Positions 44,488-56,363 of a stretch of 64,000 nucleotides of DNA are shown piece after piece; the stretch's first letter is position 1, and every line of letters begins with the position of its first letter. The DNA is from Elymus sibiricus (Eukaryota > Streptophyta > Magnoliopsida > Poales > Poaceae). The notes beneath the pieces were generated by a model, which worked only from the letters and a program-made list of their open reading frames with translations, did not search any database and had not been told where the DNA came from. The DNA is taken from NCBI GenBank assembly GCA_039707655.1, contig CM077666.1, positions 245,178,166-245,242,165 of the forward strand, read 5' to 3'. The translations under genes and the position numbers were made by a program.

Positions 44488-46337
44488 ACGTTGATCACGA
44501 ATTTGGAGTCCTACCCCCCTCTTTCTAGACTAATTTTGTTTGTTCTTGCCCAATTTCGAAAATCCCCACCAAAAATAGCCTCTCCAATTTTTTTGCATTT
44601 TGTTGGTTCTTGTGAGATTTTGTTGTGTTTGATCCGCGATTTTGTTGTTTGGCAAGTGGATCTAGCTTCCCCACCACGAAATCCATCCAAAAAATTCTTT
44701 TCACCCATCAATTTTGACCCCCAAATCATCAATTTCCGCCCCAAATCGAGTTTTGAAGTCCAAATCCCGATCTGGAATCGTCGGGCCGGGCATCCGGGCC
44801 ACCGGCCGGACATCCAGGCCATCGGGCCGGACATCCGGGTCCCTGGCCGGACATCAGGCTCCTGGAGCGCAAAATCACACAAGTTTCTGGACATACAGCC
44901 CCGGATTTCCGGCCTCACCCCCGGATGTCCGGCCCCTGGGAATTGCAGTCTTCCGTGTTTCACCGTTTTGACCCTAACTAATTCATCCGGAGTCCGATTT
45001 TGACGTTCTTTAGCTCGTTTTGTAGCTATTGATATCCCCCATCCCACAAAAATACTACCACCATCATTTGACTCCATCAAATTTTTGAAAATTTGCCAAG
45101 TTTGCCTAGGCCCTCCACCATAACTTCGGAAATACCACCATAGCCTTCCGCAACCTAACCCATTTTGATCCCCATTGCATTTGTCGTTGCTTGAGTTGTG
45201 ATTCACGTCTCCTAAGGTGTTTCGGCTACTTAGGGACGGTTGCTTCTTCATCAACCACCAACTCCACTTCCGCTTTGACGACTCCGAAACCACCACCGCT
45301 TTCCGCTACCAACATTTAACATTTGCCATTTGAGATTTTGAGTTGTGGTTTTCCGTTTCCTAAGGTGTTTCGGCTAATTAGGAACGGTTCTACATCTCCA
45401 CTCATCATTGCCAAGGACTCGACATCAACATTGTCCATTTCATCATCATCTGTCCTTGCTTACAGCGAGTACCCACCGACGGTAACTTCGACGACACCAT
45501 TGTACATTTCCTTGCCATTGCATTGATCACCTTGAGCCTTTTGCGTCATTTTCTTATCGAGACTAGCGAGTTGAGAATTGCCGGGCCATGCTCATTGTGC
45601 ACCTTAGTGATACGCTTACGCCGCATAGTTACATTTAGCGTGCAATCATCTTGCTATCATCTTTGTGCCATAAGTCTCTCCCGTGCATATGTTACATACT
45701 TGTCTCATATCATACTTGGCTCGAGCATCAAGCATTGTGGCAAAGCATACAAAAATAAGAGCAAAAGCTTTTAAGCAAAAGAAGAGATACAAAAGAGCTT
45801 GTAAGCAATAGATATAGAATTAAGCCATCTTGCATAGTATATCATATTGGATCATACATACATAGCATACGTGGGATTGAAGACGGCACGGTTACTCGCT
45901 TAGGGTGGTGCACAAGCGTATCTAGCCCATTTGAGCAATCGAGCTATTGTCTCTCTACTATCCGTGCAACAAGAGCTTTTTGCGTGGTAACACATTTTGT
46001 GCTCATTCCTTGGTTGCCCGGATCCTACTTATCTATCCGTGTGTGTGTTTCCTTGTGCCATCATAGCTATTGATCTATTTGCTTTACATTGCAATTTTGT
46101 GGATCTTCCTCAACATTTTCGATATCATTGACCAACACTTGCTTGAATTTTGTGCCACTTGTCCTAACCAAGCCACTCGATAAGCTTTACCTTGTAGGTG
46201 TGAGTGAACAAGTCCGGTACCAATTCCACTATTCTCTCAATTCACATTGAGTGACGCGGGATACATCCTCAACTTTGGGAAAAGGTAGCTTGGTATTGTT
46301 TATCTCATTTCCTACTCACCTTTGCTCGAGTCTTGTG
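44488..46337 (+). other. E6 untranslated leader with palindrome array
   Basis: The array at about 44785-44937 contains CCGGGCATCCGG, CCGGACATCCAG, CCGGACATCCGG, CCGGACATCAGG, CCGGATTTCCGG and CCGGATGTCCGG. The two CCTAAGGTGTTTCGGCTA copies (about 45209 and 45360) and the AAGCTTTTAAGC block (about 45767) are also present. Confidence 0.85.
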
Positions 46338-47963
46338 ATGGATAGGCAAAGCAAATCTCCTTCGGTCTACAACAAAAACGACGAGTTTGATGCTATGAAG
46401 AACCACTTGGACGCCAAGATGGATGCTCAAATGGAGGAGCTAAAAGCCCTCATCAAGACCGGCAAGAGGTCTTCCTCGTCTTCGAGAAGACGCACAAGTG
46501 CACATGCTTCCGAGCTACCATCTCCGGAAAGATCACATCGGCATTGACAACATCAACGACAAGAACGTGAAGGTCAAGAGCTCAACACCAACCACCGCTC
46601 TACGACTTCACCGTCTACCTTGGCATCTTCGCCAAGTGACTTCAAGGCATCTTCGCCTTTGGACATGCGGCATCTTCGCCGACAAGCACCTCAAGATTAC
46701 GCTCAAGAGAAGCTCCCCAAGCTAAAGTCCGCGACTTCCACGAGCTACTACGACTTCGACATCGACCATGAGATTCCTTTCTATGGGACTCAAGACCCCG
46801 AGGAGTATCTCGAGTGGGAGCGCAAGATGGACGACTACCTCAAGCTACATCAAGTCCCCTCCGAAGATCAAGTGACGTGCGCCACAAGTAACTTCCATGA
46901 CTACGCGTCGACATGGTGGCTTCACACACCTTCGAAGAGATTCAACATGAGTTGGCCCAAGATGAAGAACGCGATGCGCGAGAATTTGTGTCTTTCACCT
47001 ACACGGAACATCTTCAATGCCAATTGGAGAACACCATCCAAGGATCCAAGTCCCTCGACGAGTACTTCAAGGAGATGAAGAAAGCCTTGCGACGAGCCGG
47101 TGTGGACGACCCCATTTGGATGAAGTTCTACTTCATGATCGGATTGAACAACGACATCTCCAAGACTATCTTCCTCGACAACTATGAGTCCCTCGACGAC
47201 ATCTACTTTGGTTCTCTCAAGGCGGAACAAGAACACATGAAGGCCAAGGTTTCTCCTCCCCAAGCACACTTCGTGACGACCAAGCTCCAAGATGGCGAGC
47301 ATGAGGATAGTACCACCACGATGTCCAAGCCCAACGAGCTTCAAGACGATGCTCCCAAGTTTGACTTCACCGCCATCCCTCTTTGTGGCATTGATGATGC
47401 CGAGTCTACCACGACTCTTTTTGAAGACGGCGCGGCGACGACTACGACTACAGAGCCTCTCAAGGAACAAGCTTTGGAGGCGAGCGACAAGGTGGCGAGC
47501 AAGGATGATGCTTCCATCTTTGGAGGCGAGAGTGATGATGTGCCATCTTCGGCCTTCATCCACGACGACGGTGACGAGATGGTTGAGCATGGGATTTTCC
47601 CTTCGACCATGGCGGCGTATGATGATGAGTTGAGCGACATGAGCCACCATATTCAGAGTGAGAGCGAGTTCACCACTAGCCCCCTATATGATGAGATGCC
47701 CCAATTCCCATGTGAGGAGAGCCACAACCCCCACCACTTGAGTGAGATGAGTGACCCCACCATATGTGACTTCGAGTGCACCTATTTTGAGGGAGTGCGT
47801 GAGCCACCACATAGAGAGAGTGAGGTAGTTGATAGGGCATGTGAGGCCATTTCGATTTCTAACAACTTAACCTCTACCTCTATTGTGTCTTCTCATTTGG
47901 TGCTAGGTCCCATATATGATGACGCGCCGACCCTCGACGACTTCATCCCTCTTATGGACAAGA
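46338..47963 (+). pseudogene. E6 gag-like ORF, broken and cut by E7
   Basis: It starts at the ATG at 46338 (MDRQSKS). TGA at 46545-46547 stands where E1 has CGA. A missing base near 46980 shifts the frame in the Gag core, after which the frame is open to the E7 insertion at 47963. Gag core motifs (PEEYLEWERKMDDYL, LDEYFKEMKKALRRAG) and the segment DGEHEDSTTTMSKPNELQ place it close to E3. The C-terminal domain would continue outside the window. Confidence 0.85.
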
Positions 47964-48401
47964 TGTTGTAGGGTGGAGACCCTAAGGGTTGATCTTTTCA
48001 CACTTAGAGTGTAAGAGGGATGAACTCACAAGAACACAAAAGAGAAATCACTCAAACAAACCCAAATTACACATCCACTAGAGTAGCATACATAGATCCA
48101 CAAGCATACATGAACAATCAAAGGAAAATAGCACAAAGGTAAGGTTCTTCCCACTCCAAAGGAGGTGAGGTCTTGATGATCCTATGATGGGGATCCTTCC
48201 CTAGAAGGGGTCTTGAATCCACTTGGGGATCTTCCCTCTAGGAGGTCTTGATCTCCAAGAGGAGGGGTAGATGAGCAAAGCCCTCTATGAATATCTCAAT
48301 ACACTTTGCTAACCCTAAAAATCCTCGGAATATATAGTAGGTGGGAGATAAGGGACGAAGTGGGGGCAAAACAGGCAGAAGTCAGCCACCACGCTGGGTG
48401 G

Positions 48402-48590
48402 CCCGTGCGCACGGGGTAAGTGGGGCCTGTGCGCACGGGGTCCCGTGTGCACGATACAGGCCCGTGCGCATGGGGTGCTACAGTGTGCGAGGCCCGTGCG
48501 CACGGGGTCCGGGAGCCCGTGGACACGGGGTGTCCAGTGGTTTTGCCCTATCCCGTGTGCACGGGGTCTTGGGAGGCCGTGCGCACGGGG
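48402..48590 (-). repeat. Palindrome array in E7 LTR, type CCCGTGCGCACGGG
   Basis: About nine units are present, with perfect dyads CCCGTGCGCACGGG, CCCGTGTGCACGGG and CCCGTGGACACGGG: six-base arms CCCGTG/CACGGG and a variable two-base centre (CG, TG, GA). Confidence 0.93.
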
Positions 48591-48867
48591 TCTCGTGGGA
48601 GGTACTGTTTCCTTTGTTAATTCTTCCTCCATCGTCCTCGTGGTCTTGGCTTGGTTCCCCTTGGCCTTGGCAATTGTCCTTAGCCTCTTGACGGTCGAGT
48701 CCATCATTCCTAAGGATACACAGAGTTCCTTTGTGAGGTAGCATCCAAGTTCCATCCATATCCATATGAAAGTCGAAGAGGAGTGAGTTCACCTCGTTCT
48801 CGATGGCACGTGCGCGAGCTCTTGTCATAGGTCCACTTGGTGCTTGGTGAGTTGGTGAGGTATCCAT
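48478..48867 (-). other. E7 integrase-tail frame inside the LTR
   Basis: This frame of 129 codons is open within the U3 and reads [19 protein letters not shown], then a Pro/Arg/Thr-rich stretch translated from the palindrome array. E2 and E5 have the same motif at the same place. It is out of frame with pol here because of the seven-G PPT. Confidence 0.6.
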
Positions 48868-51800
48868 GGGGATGATAGAAGGATGCTCCGCATCATCTCC
48901 CCCCCTTGGGAAAGATCCGCCCTCGGATCAATATCTTCATCACCATGGTAGGGGGATAGATCCTTGACGTTGAAGGTGTCACTCACGTTGTAGTTGTCTC
49001 GTGGGATGTCGATCTTGTATGCATTGTCGTTGATGCGTGCTAGCACCTTGAATGGCCAATCGGCGCGAGGTAGAAGCTTTGACTTGCGCTCGTTGGGGAA
49101 GCGGTCTTTGCGAAGATGTAGCCACACGAGATCACCGGGGTTGAACAACATAGGATGTTTGGTTGCGTTGAGCTTGTTGGCGAGTCGTTGTACTTGGCGT
49201 TCTATCATGAGCTTTGTGTCTTCATGCACCTTCTTGATATATGTTGCTCTTGCGCTTGGGTGCAAGTTCGCTCGCTCTTGTAGTGGTAGCGGTAGGATGT
49301 CCAATGGCGACAAAGGGTTGAAGCCATAGACTACTTCGAAGGGAGACTTGCCGGTGGTAGAGTGTCGTGCTCGATTGTAGGCGTACTCGGCGATCGGTAG
49401 GTATTCCTCCCATTCCGTGAGGTTCTTCTTGATCAACACGCGAAGTAGTGTAGAGAGCGTGCGGTTGGTGACTTCCGTTTGCCCGTCGGTTTGTGGGTGA
49501 TAGGCCGACGTGAATAGGAGCTTGATCCCGAGCTTGCCGCATAGTGTCTTCCAAAAGTAGCTAAGGAACTTGACGTCGCGGTCCGAGACAATCGTCTTGG
49601 GCATTCCATGAAGTCGCAAGATTTCCCTACAAAACAAATTTGCAACGTGTGAAGCATCGTCGTTCTTGTGACATGGAATAAAATGTGCCATTTTAGAGAA
49701 ACGGTCAACAACGACAAAAACCGAGTCTTTTCCATTCCTTGTTCTAGGCAAACCAAGCACAAAATCCATACTAATGTCTTCCCATGGATATAAATCTTTA
49801 ATGTGCTCAAAGCCAATAACATTCAATTCAAGTTGGGTAACTATCACGCACTTGCGTGAAAGAGCGTCCGCTACAACAATCTCCTTTCCCTTGATATACT
49901 TGATGATGTAAGGGAAGGACTCAATAAATTCACTCCATTTAGCATGCCGTTTGTTCAATTTTGTTTGACCTCTAAGGTACTTAAGCGTTTCATGATCGGT
50001 ATGGATGACAAATTCACGAGGTCGAAGATAATGCTCCCAAACATGCAAGACTCTCACCAAAGCATACAACTCTTTATCATAGATGGGATAATTAAGTTGA
50101 GCACCGGAAAGCTTTTCACTAAAATATGCAATGGGTCGCTTTTCTTGCATTAAAACACCACCTATGCCATTACCACTAGCGTCACAATGTACTTCAAATG
50201 TTTTCTCAAAGTTTGGCAAAGCAAGAATTGGAGCATGTGTAAGCAAATTCTTAAGCTCATGAAATGCGGTATCTTGCGAAGGTCCCCAAACAAAAGGAGC
50301 GTTCTTCTTACTCAAAGCATGTAATGGTGAAGCAATAGTGCTAAAGTCCTTAACGAAGCGACAGTAAAATACGGCTAGACCAAGGAAGCTACACACTTGT
50401 TGCAAATTGGTTGGTTGTGGCCAAGTTTTAATAGCATCAATTTTAGACTCATCAACTTCAACACCCTTAGAAGAGACAACAAAGCCCAAGAAAACAAGCT
50501 TATCAACACCAAAAGTGCATTTGTCCATGTTAGCATAAAGTCGCTCGTCTCTAAGAACTTGCAATACGTCCCTAAGGTGCTTGACATGATCCTCAAGAGT
50601 TTCACTAAACACAAGGATGTCATCAAAATAGACCACAACACAAATGCCAATGTATTTGCGAAGAACATAATGCATCACACGCATGAAAGTGCTAGGAGCT
50701 TGCGATAAACCCATAGGCATGACTAACCATTCATACAAGCCAAATTTGGTTTTAAAAGCCGTTTTCCATTCATCACCTTCTTGCATGCGTATTTGATAGT
50801 AACCACTTTTAATATCATTTTTTGAGAAAATGGTGGCGCCACTAAGTTCATCAAGCATGTCATCAAGGCATGGAATGGGATGGCGATATCTAACGGTGAT
50901 AGCATTTATGGGACAACAATCGGAACACATTTGATAGGTACCGTCTTTCTTAGGCACAAGAATTACCGGAACGGCACATGGACTCAAGCTCTCGCGAACA
51001 TACCCATTCTCCATGAGATGTTGGACTTGCCGTTGGATTTCTTTGGTCTCGTCGGGGTTGACGCGGTATGGTGCCTTGTTCGGTAGAGGTGCGCCGGGGA
51101 TGAGGTCGATGCGGTGTTCGATTCCGCGTAGAGGAGGTTGTCCGGGAGGTAGCTCATCGGGAAACACGTCCTTGTATTCCTGCAAGAGATGAGACAACAC
51201 TAGAGGAAGATGTTGTGAAGTATTAGTCCGCTCAGCTTCACCTTTGCATAAAATCACAAAGTGAACAACACTAGATGGGCTCTCACTCACATCCCTCAAA
51301 TCTCTTTTGGTGGCTAGTAGAACTAAGTTTTTCTTGTCGCTCATCGTGGAGTCACTCAATTTTGGCTTGTGGCGCTCACTCTCTTTGTGGTGGTTCACTC
51401 TCTCACTAGTCTCTCCACGATGGCCCGAAGCTTGAGTGTCGGCGACAACTTGACTTGGAGACATTGGTCGAAGAACGAATTCCTTGCCCTTCATCTTGAA
51501 ACTGTAGTGGTTGGTCCATCCATTGTGGATGACGCCGCGATCGAATTGCCATGGTCGCCCAAGTAGGAGGTGGCACACGGACATTGGAACCACATCACAC
51601 TCCAAGGTATCTTCGTAGGCGCCGATCTTGAAGGTTACTTGGACGGTGTGCTCCACTTGTATTGTGCCGGAGTCGCTAAGCCATTGGACCTTGCAGGGGC
51701 GAGGGTGCTTCTTCTTGACCAATTGTAGCTTGGAGCATAATTCTTCACTTGCCAAATTGTGGCAACTTCCACCGTCGATGATGACCTTGACGGAACGTCC

Positions 51801-53615
51801 TTGGATGCCCGCTTTGGTGTGGAAGATGTGGCAACGTTGGTCCTCGTCTTGATGTTGTTGAAGTGTCAAGACCTTGGAGACAACAAGAGCTGGGCTCGCA
51901 TCATTGTCGCAATAGATTTGTGCATCTTCGTCTTCATTCACTTGTCGGTGCATAGCCACATGCTCGAGGGCTTCCAGTTCATCTTCGCTCATTGAGTCGT
52001 AGGTGCCGTCGTCGTTGAGGATCATAGTGCGTCGAGTTGGACACTCGAAAGACTTGTGGCCTCGGCCCTTGCAAGTGAAGCACTTGATGTCACTTGTCTT
52101 GTTGGCATCTGTATGAGGTGTCGATGATGAAGGCTTTTGCTTGGAGGTGCTTGTAGTAGTAGGAAGTCGACTCGAAGATGTCGAAGGTTGCTTGGAGCTT
52201 GACTTGTCGCCGGTACTTGTGGTAGCTCGAGTCGTGGAAGGAGTTGTCGTAGTCGTTGAAGCTTGAGTGTATGAGTCGTAAGTCTTGGAAGAGTACTTGG
52301 AGTACTTGTAGTCGTCTTGCACTTGTCGCTCCGCCTTGGTCGCTTGGTGCACTAGCTCGAGGAGGTTGGAGTCCGGTTGGAAGTCCGCTATTTTCTTGAT
52401 GGGATGGTTGAGGCCATTCAAGAAACGCGCCATAGTTTGTTCATCATCCTCCTTGACATTGGCTCGTATCATGGAAACTTCCATTTCTTGATAGTATTCT
52501 TCAAATGACTTGGTTCCTTGCTTGAGTAGTTGGAGTTTCTTGAAGAGGACGCGGTTGTAATGTGTAGGCACAAAACGAGCTCTCATGACATCTTTCATTT
52601 GATTCCAAGTCGCGATGGGTGGTTCGCCCTTCTCTTGACGCCTTGCGATCACTTGCTCCCACCAAATGAGAACATAGTCTTGGAACTCTAGAGATGCCAT
52701 GGCGATCTTCTTTTCTTCGTCGTAGTTGTGAAAGCGAAATATTTTGTCGACCTTCAATGCCCATGAGAGATATTCTTCGGGATCGTTGCCGCCGTGGAAC
52801 TTGGGCATGGTGAACTTGAGCTTGCCAAAGCGTTGTTCCTCATCATGTTGTCGTTGGTGAGGTCGATCTTGCCATGGTGGTTGATCGTCATCCTCATGCT
52901 CCGCTCGATTTGCTTGGTGCGGTGGTCGTGGAGGTGGAATCCGAGCTCGATTTCTTCGTTCTTGGCGCTCCTCAAGGTGAGCTTCTTCATCTTGTTGTTG
53001 ATGTCGTAGTGCTTCTTCTTGTTCACGCACACGACGGTTGCGCTCGTTCACGGCATGAGTTGCTTCTCGGAGAGCACGTTGCGCTTCAAGTGCTTGTTCT
53101 TCTCGGCGTAGGAGTTCTTGCCGGATGGCGTCTCCGTCTTGGTCATTTTGTCTTGGACGGGATGATGCTTGGCCTTGGCGCGCTTGACGTTCTCGGGCTC
53201 GAAGTCGGTCTTGTAACCCATTGCCATGGAATGGATTTTGTGGAGCTTGATGGTTGTCATGATTGTTGCGCCGAGGAGAACGTGCTCGAGATGGACTTGA
53301 GCGTGAAGAAGAATCCGAAGAGTGTCAACTTGAGTGTCACCGTCTTGAAGAGGAAGTCGTGGAAGTGGCGCGGTTGGCCATGATGTCTCGCAATTCCTCC
53401 ATTTGAGATGAAAGCTTGGCGTCGAAGTAGTCCCTTGTTCATGTTTCGGAGTGGCGCAAGTCGGTGGCGAGTTGCTCCATTCAATCTCCCAAAGCTTCAC
53501 TTTCTTGGTGTAGCGCTCGTTGGACGCCGAAGAGATGACCCTTGGTGACGTAGTCGTGCGTCTCCTCGTGCTCTTCAAAGAATGGGTTCTCCGATGTACT
53601 TGGCCTATCCATCAT
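48825..53615 (-). pseudogene. E7 gag-pol, nearly continuous
   Basis: The natural start is the ATG at 53615 (MMDRPSTS). The first 190 codons contain four TGA stops (53481-53483, 53439-53441, 53337-53339, 53325-53327). From 53051 the frame is open for 1408 codons. Counting from there: Gag core at 70-230, knuckle [15 protein letters not shown] near 321, protease [10 protein letters not shown] near 424, RT YFDD near 808, RNase [11 protein letters not shown] near 957, integrase from 1088 with SMDFV, SDRD and TDGQTEV. The text jumps from HIKDLY to PWEDISMD: about 120 residues with the HHCC zinc finger are missing without a frameshift (near 49790). The product could not be a normal integrase. Confidence 0.9.
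48896..48911 (-). other. E7 polypurine tract
   Basis: In element orientation the sequence reads CCCAAGGGGGGGAGA (seven G). The pol frame runs through it and enters the LTR out of the frame of the conserved GPMTRARAR tail. Confidence 0.85.
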
Positions 53616-55051
53616 AGTCAAGTGGTGGTGAGTAGGAAATGAGAGAACAATACCAAAGTTACCTTTTCCGATGATTGAGGATGTATCAAGTATCACTCAA
53701 TGTAATGCAACAATAGTAGAATTGGTATCGGGTTTGTTTCTCACACCTACAAAGTAAGGCTTATGGAGTAGCTCGGTTAGGATGAGTGGCACAAAATTCA
53801 AGCAAGTGTTAGTCAAGATATCAAAAATGTTGAGAAGATTCACAATTTGCAAGTAATACAAATAGATCAATACCCTAGAAGAACACTTGGAAACACACAC
53901 ACGAAGATGAATGGGATCCGCACAACCAAGGAATGAGCTCGAAATGTCGAACCACGGAAAATGCTCTTGTTGCACGGATGCTAGAGAGACACAAGCTCGA
54001 TTGCTCAAATGGGCTAGATACGCTTGTGCACCAACCTAAGAGCGTAACGTGCTTGTCTGCAATCCAAGTATGATATGTATGTATGTTCCTATATGATGTA
54101 CTATGCAAAAGGCTCAATGCTATTGCTTACAAGCTCTTTGTTTCTTCTCTTTTGCTTAAAAGCTTTTTCGGTTTTCTGTTTTTTTTTACTATGCCAAAAT
54201 GCTTGATGCTAGAGCCGATATCTAAGACAAGTAAGTAAGATATGCACGGGAGAGACTTATGAGCACGATGATGATAGCAAGCTAAATGCACGCTAAATGT
54301 AGCTATGTGGAGTAGGCATATCACTATGGTGCACAAAGAACGTGGCCCGGCAATTCTCAACTTGCTAGTCTCGATGGGTAAGTGACGCAAAATGGCTCAA
54401 GGCTATCAATACAATGGCAAGGGTTAGTACAAGATGTCGTTGAGGTTACCGTTCGTGGGTTCTCGTTTGGAAGCAAGAACGGATGATGATGATGTGGTCG
54501 ATGTCGAAGTCGAGGTCGGGGCGATGATGAATGGCGGTGATGGTGATGATGAACCGTCCCTAAGTAGCCGAAACACCTTAGGACATGGCAACCGCAACTC
54601 AAAATCTCAAAGAAAAATGTGTGTTAGTGCGGAAGACGAAAGGGGTGCAAAATGTGGTAAAACTGGACTAAAACAGGAAGTGTCAAATCTCTGGTGAGGC
54701 CGTGCGCATGGGGTAACAGGGGCCCGTGTGCACGGGGCTCCGTGTGCACGGGGTAGCAGGGCCCGTGCGCACGGGGTCGGCGGCTGCGGAAGAACAGCGC
54801 GAGATCCGTGGCAAAATTGCAAAATTCGGGGAAAATTGGTGGTGGGAAAGGTGGGGAATGGTGGGAAAGGGGTAGATCCAGTTGCCAAACCCGAAATTTG
54901 TGGACCAAAACAACAAAATCTCACAAGATCTAACAAATGCAAAAAAAAAATTGGTATGGCTATTTTTATGGGAATTTTCGAAATTGGGACAAAACAAAGC
55001 AAAATCAGGCTAGAAAGTGGGGGGTAGGGACTCCAAGGTGTGAATCAACGT
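53616..55051 (-). other. E7 untranslated leader with palindrome array
   Basis: The array at 54699-54777 has four units (one exact CCCGTGCGCACGGGG at 54762-54776) and lies about 280-360 bases from the primer site. One CCTAAGGTGTTTCGGCTA motif lies near 54565 (reversed on the + strand) and the AAGCTTTT block near 54155-54170. Confidence 0.85.
54699..54777 (-). repeat. Palindrome array in E7 leader
   Basis: Units are CCGTGCGCATGGGG, CCCGTGTGCACGGGG, TCCGTGTGCACGGGG and CCCGTGCGCACGGGG, the same type as in the E7 LTR and in no other element of the window. Confidence 0.92.
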
Positions 55052-55065
55052 GGCTCATGATACTA
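55052..55065 (-). other. E7 primer binding site
   Basis: In element orientation TAGTATCATGAGCC is the extra-T variant with one further change (G to A). Confidence 0.7.
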
Positions 55066-55068
55066 AGA

Positions 55069-55091
55069 TGTTGTAGGGTGGAGACCCTAAG
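55069..55091 (-). mobile_element. E7 5' LTR, first part
   Basis: TGTTGTAGGGTGGAGACCC and four more bases remain before the solo LTR. The LTR resumes at 56215. Confidence 0.9.
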
Positions 55092-56214
55092 TGATACGGG
55101 GTTGCCCGATCTTCACGGAGGATCTGCTTGAGGAACGAATCAACGCCACCTGAAGGGTACGAAGGAAACCCTCGATCCCAGCCAACAACGCTGTCGGGTA
55201 AAGGATAACTAGTGCAACCTGACGAGATCGAAGCTAGCTACTGCATATGCAACAACAGCAACAAGTATTCGCCCAACCACACTCTTAGGATTCCAATCCA
55301 CGCAACCACGCATGAAGTTGGAAGCACGAACTGGTCGCCGCCTCAACGGCTGCTGTTGTAAAATCACAAAGTGAGTTTACCCTCTCACAAGGCAAGATTA
55401 CAAGAGCTAAGGAGGAAGTGAACTCTCAAACAAGATTCTGGTTGCACTTAGCTAACCTATGCTGAAATCCAATTGCCAAAGAGTTGTGGCTGAAGTGAGG
55501 GAAGGGGTATTTATACTAGGAACAGCCCTCCAAGCTTAGGTGTGAAACCAGTCCAAAAGAGAGGCTCAAATTCGTGGTAACCAGCTGGTCAAGGGAGCAA
55601 ACACATGGAGCCTCGCGCAGCAATTAATGCTCTGGACAGCTTGCATTGGAACTCTCATATCCTTTGACTCAGGACTCCAAATGTTGCACCGTTTGATTTT
55701 CCTGAAAGTAGACTTCAAATGCTGTCCAATTTGTACTCTCACATGTGCTGGAACCTCATATATTTGTGTTGCATGATGCAGCAAGTTCTGAGACGAATTC
55801 TGGAACTATGCATGCAACAATAGATTGTTGAGATGGCTTGCTATTCTTCCTTGAGGTGTAATTAGTTGCCCTTGTCACCAAAACATGGTTTACATCAGAG
55901 TTGAAACTTGTTCTCTTCAAACTTGTTGTATGGGCTTCAGAACTTGTTTCTTCATGAGCTGAATTTGTTTCTTCACGTGCTGAAAGTTGTTGGTTGTCCT
56001 CAATATTGTATCTGATGACTTAGGCAGTATAAAGTTCTCATGGATAGTTGAAGTATGATCAGCTAGGAGCGCGTTCACCTCTTGTTCTATATGTTTGGCA
56101 TGGCTCCTTGTCATGGGACCCAAATAGGTCTTCTTTGTAGCAGCTTCATTTGAGAGCTGAGTTTTATCATGAGGAGAGGATGACAACCGAGATGAACCTG
56201 GGATGTCCTCATCA
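55092..56214 (-). mobile_element. Solo LTR of the E2 (CRM-like) family
   Basis: A single LTR of 1123 bp is closely similar to the E2 LTRs and flanked by CTAAG on both sides (55087-55091 and 56215-56219). No internal region remains, so the element was removed by recombination between its two LTRs. The TATA-like box is intact. A deletion in the part that encodes the integrase tail (near 56010) sets it apart from E2. Confidence 0.95.
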
Positions 56215-56363
56215 CTAAGAGTTGATATTTTCACACTTGGAGTGTAAGAGGGATGAACTCACAAGAACACAAAAGAGAAATCACTCAAACAAACCCAAAT
56301 CACACATCCACTAGAGTAGCATACATAGATCCACAAGCATACATGAACAATCAAAGGAAAATA
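56215..56363 (-). mobile_element. E7 5' LTR, second part
   Basis: It resumes after the duplicated CTAAG and matches 47988-48132 of the left LTR. E8 interrupts it at 56364; AAATA (56359-56363) is the probable left E8 target duplication. Confidence 0.85.

Larger units (their letters stand above)
47964..48895 (-). mobile_element. E7 3' LTR
   Basis: This 932 bp LTR runs from TGTTGTAGGG to GGATGCTCCGCATCA. The TATA box (TATATAT) is near 48330 in element orientation. The array of GTGCGCAC-type palindromes is at 48402-48590. Confidence 0.92.
47964..56363 (-). mobile_element. E7, Gypsy element with gag-pol, third palindrome type
   Basis: This - strand element is inserted in the E6 ORF. Its left LTR is 47964-48895, and its right LTR (55069 onward) is interrupted first by a solo LTR (55092-56214) and then by E8 at 56364, so its end lies beyond the window. 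It starts TGTTGTAGGGTGGAGACCC on the + strand, a variant of the clade LTR end. Pol is almost continuous, but Gag has four TGA codons and the integrase lost its zinc finger. Confidence 0.88.
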
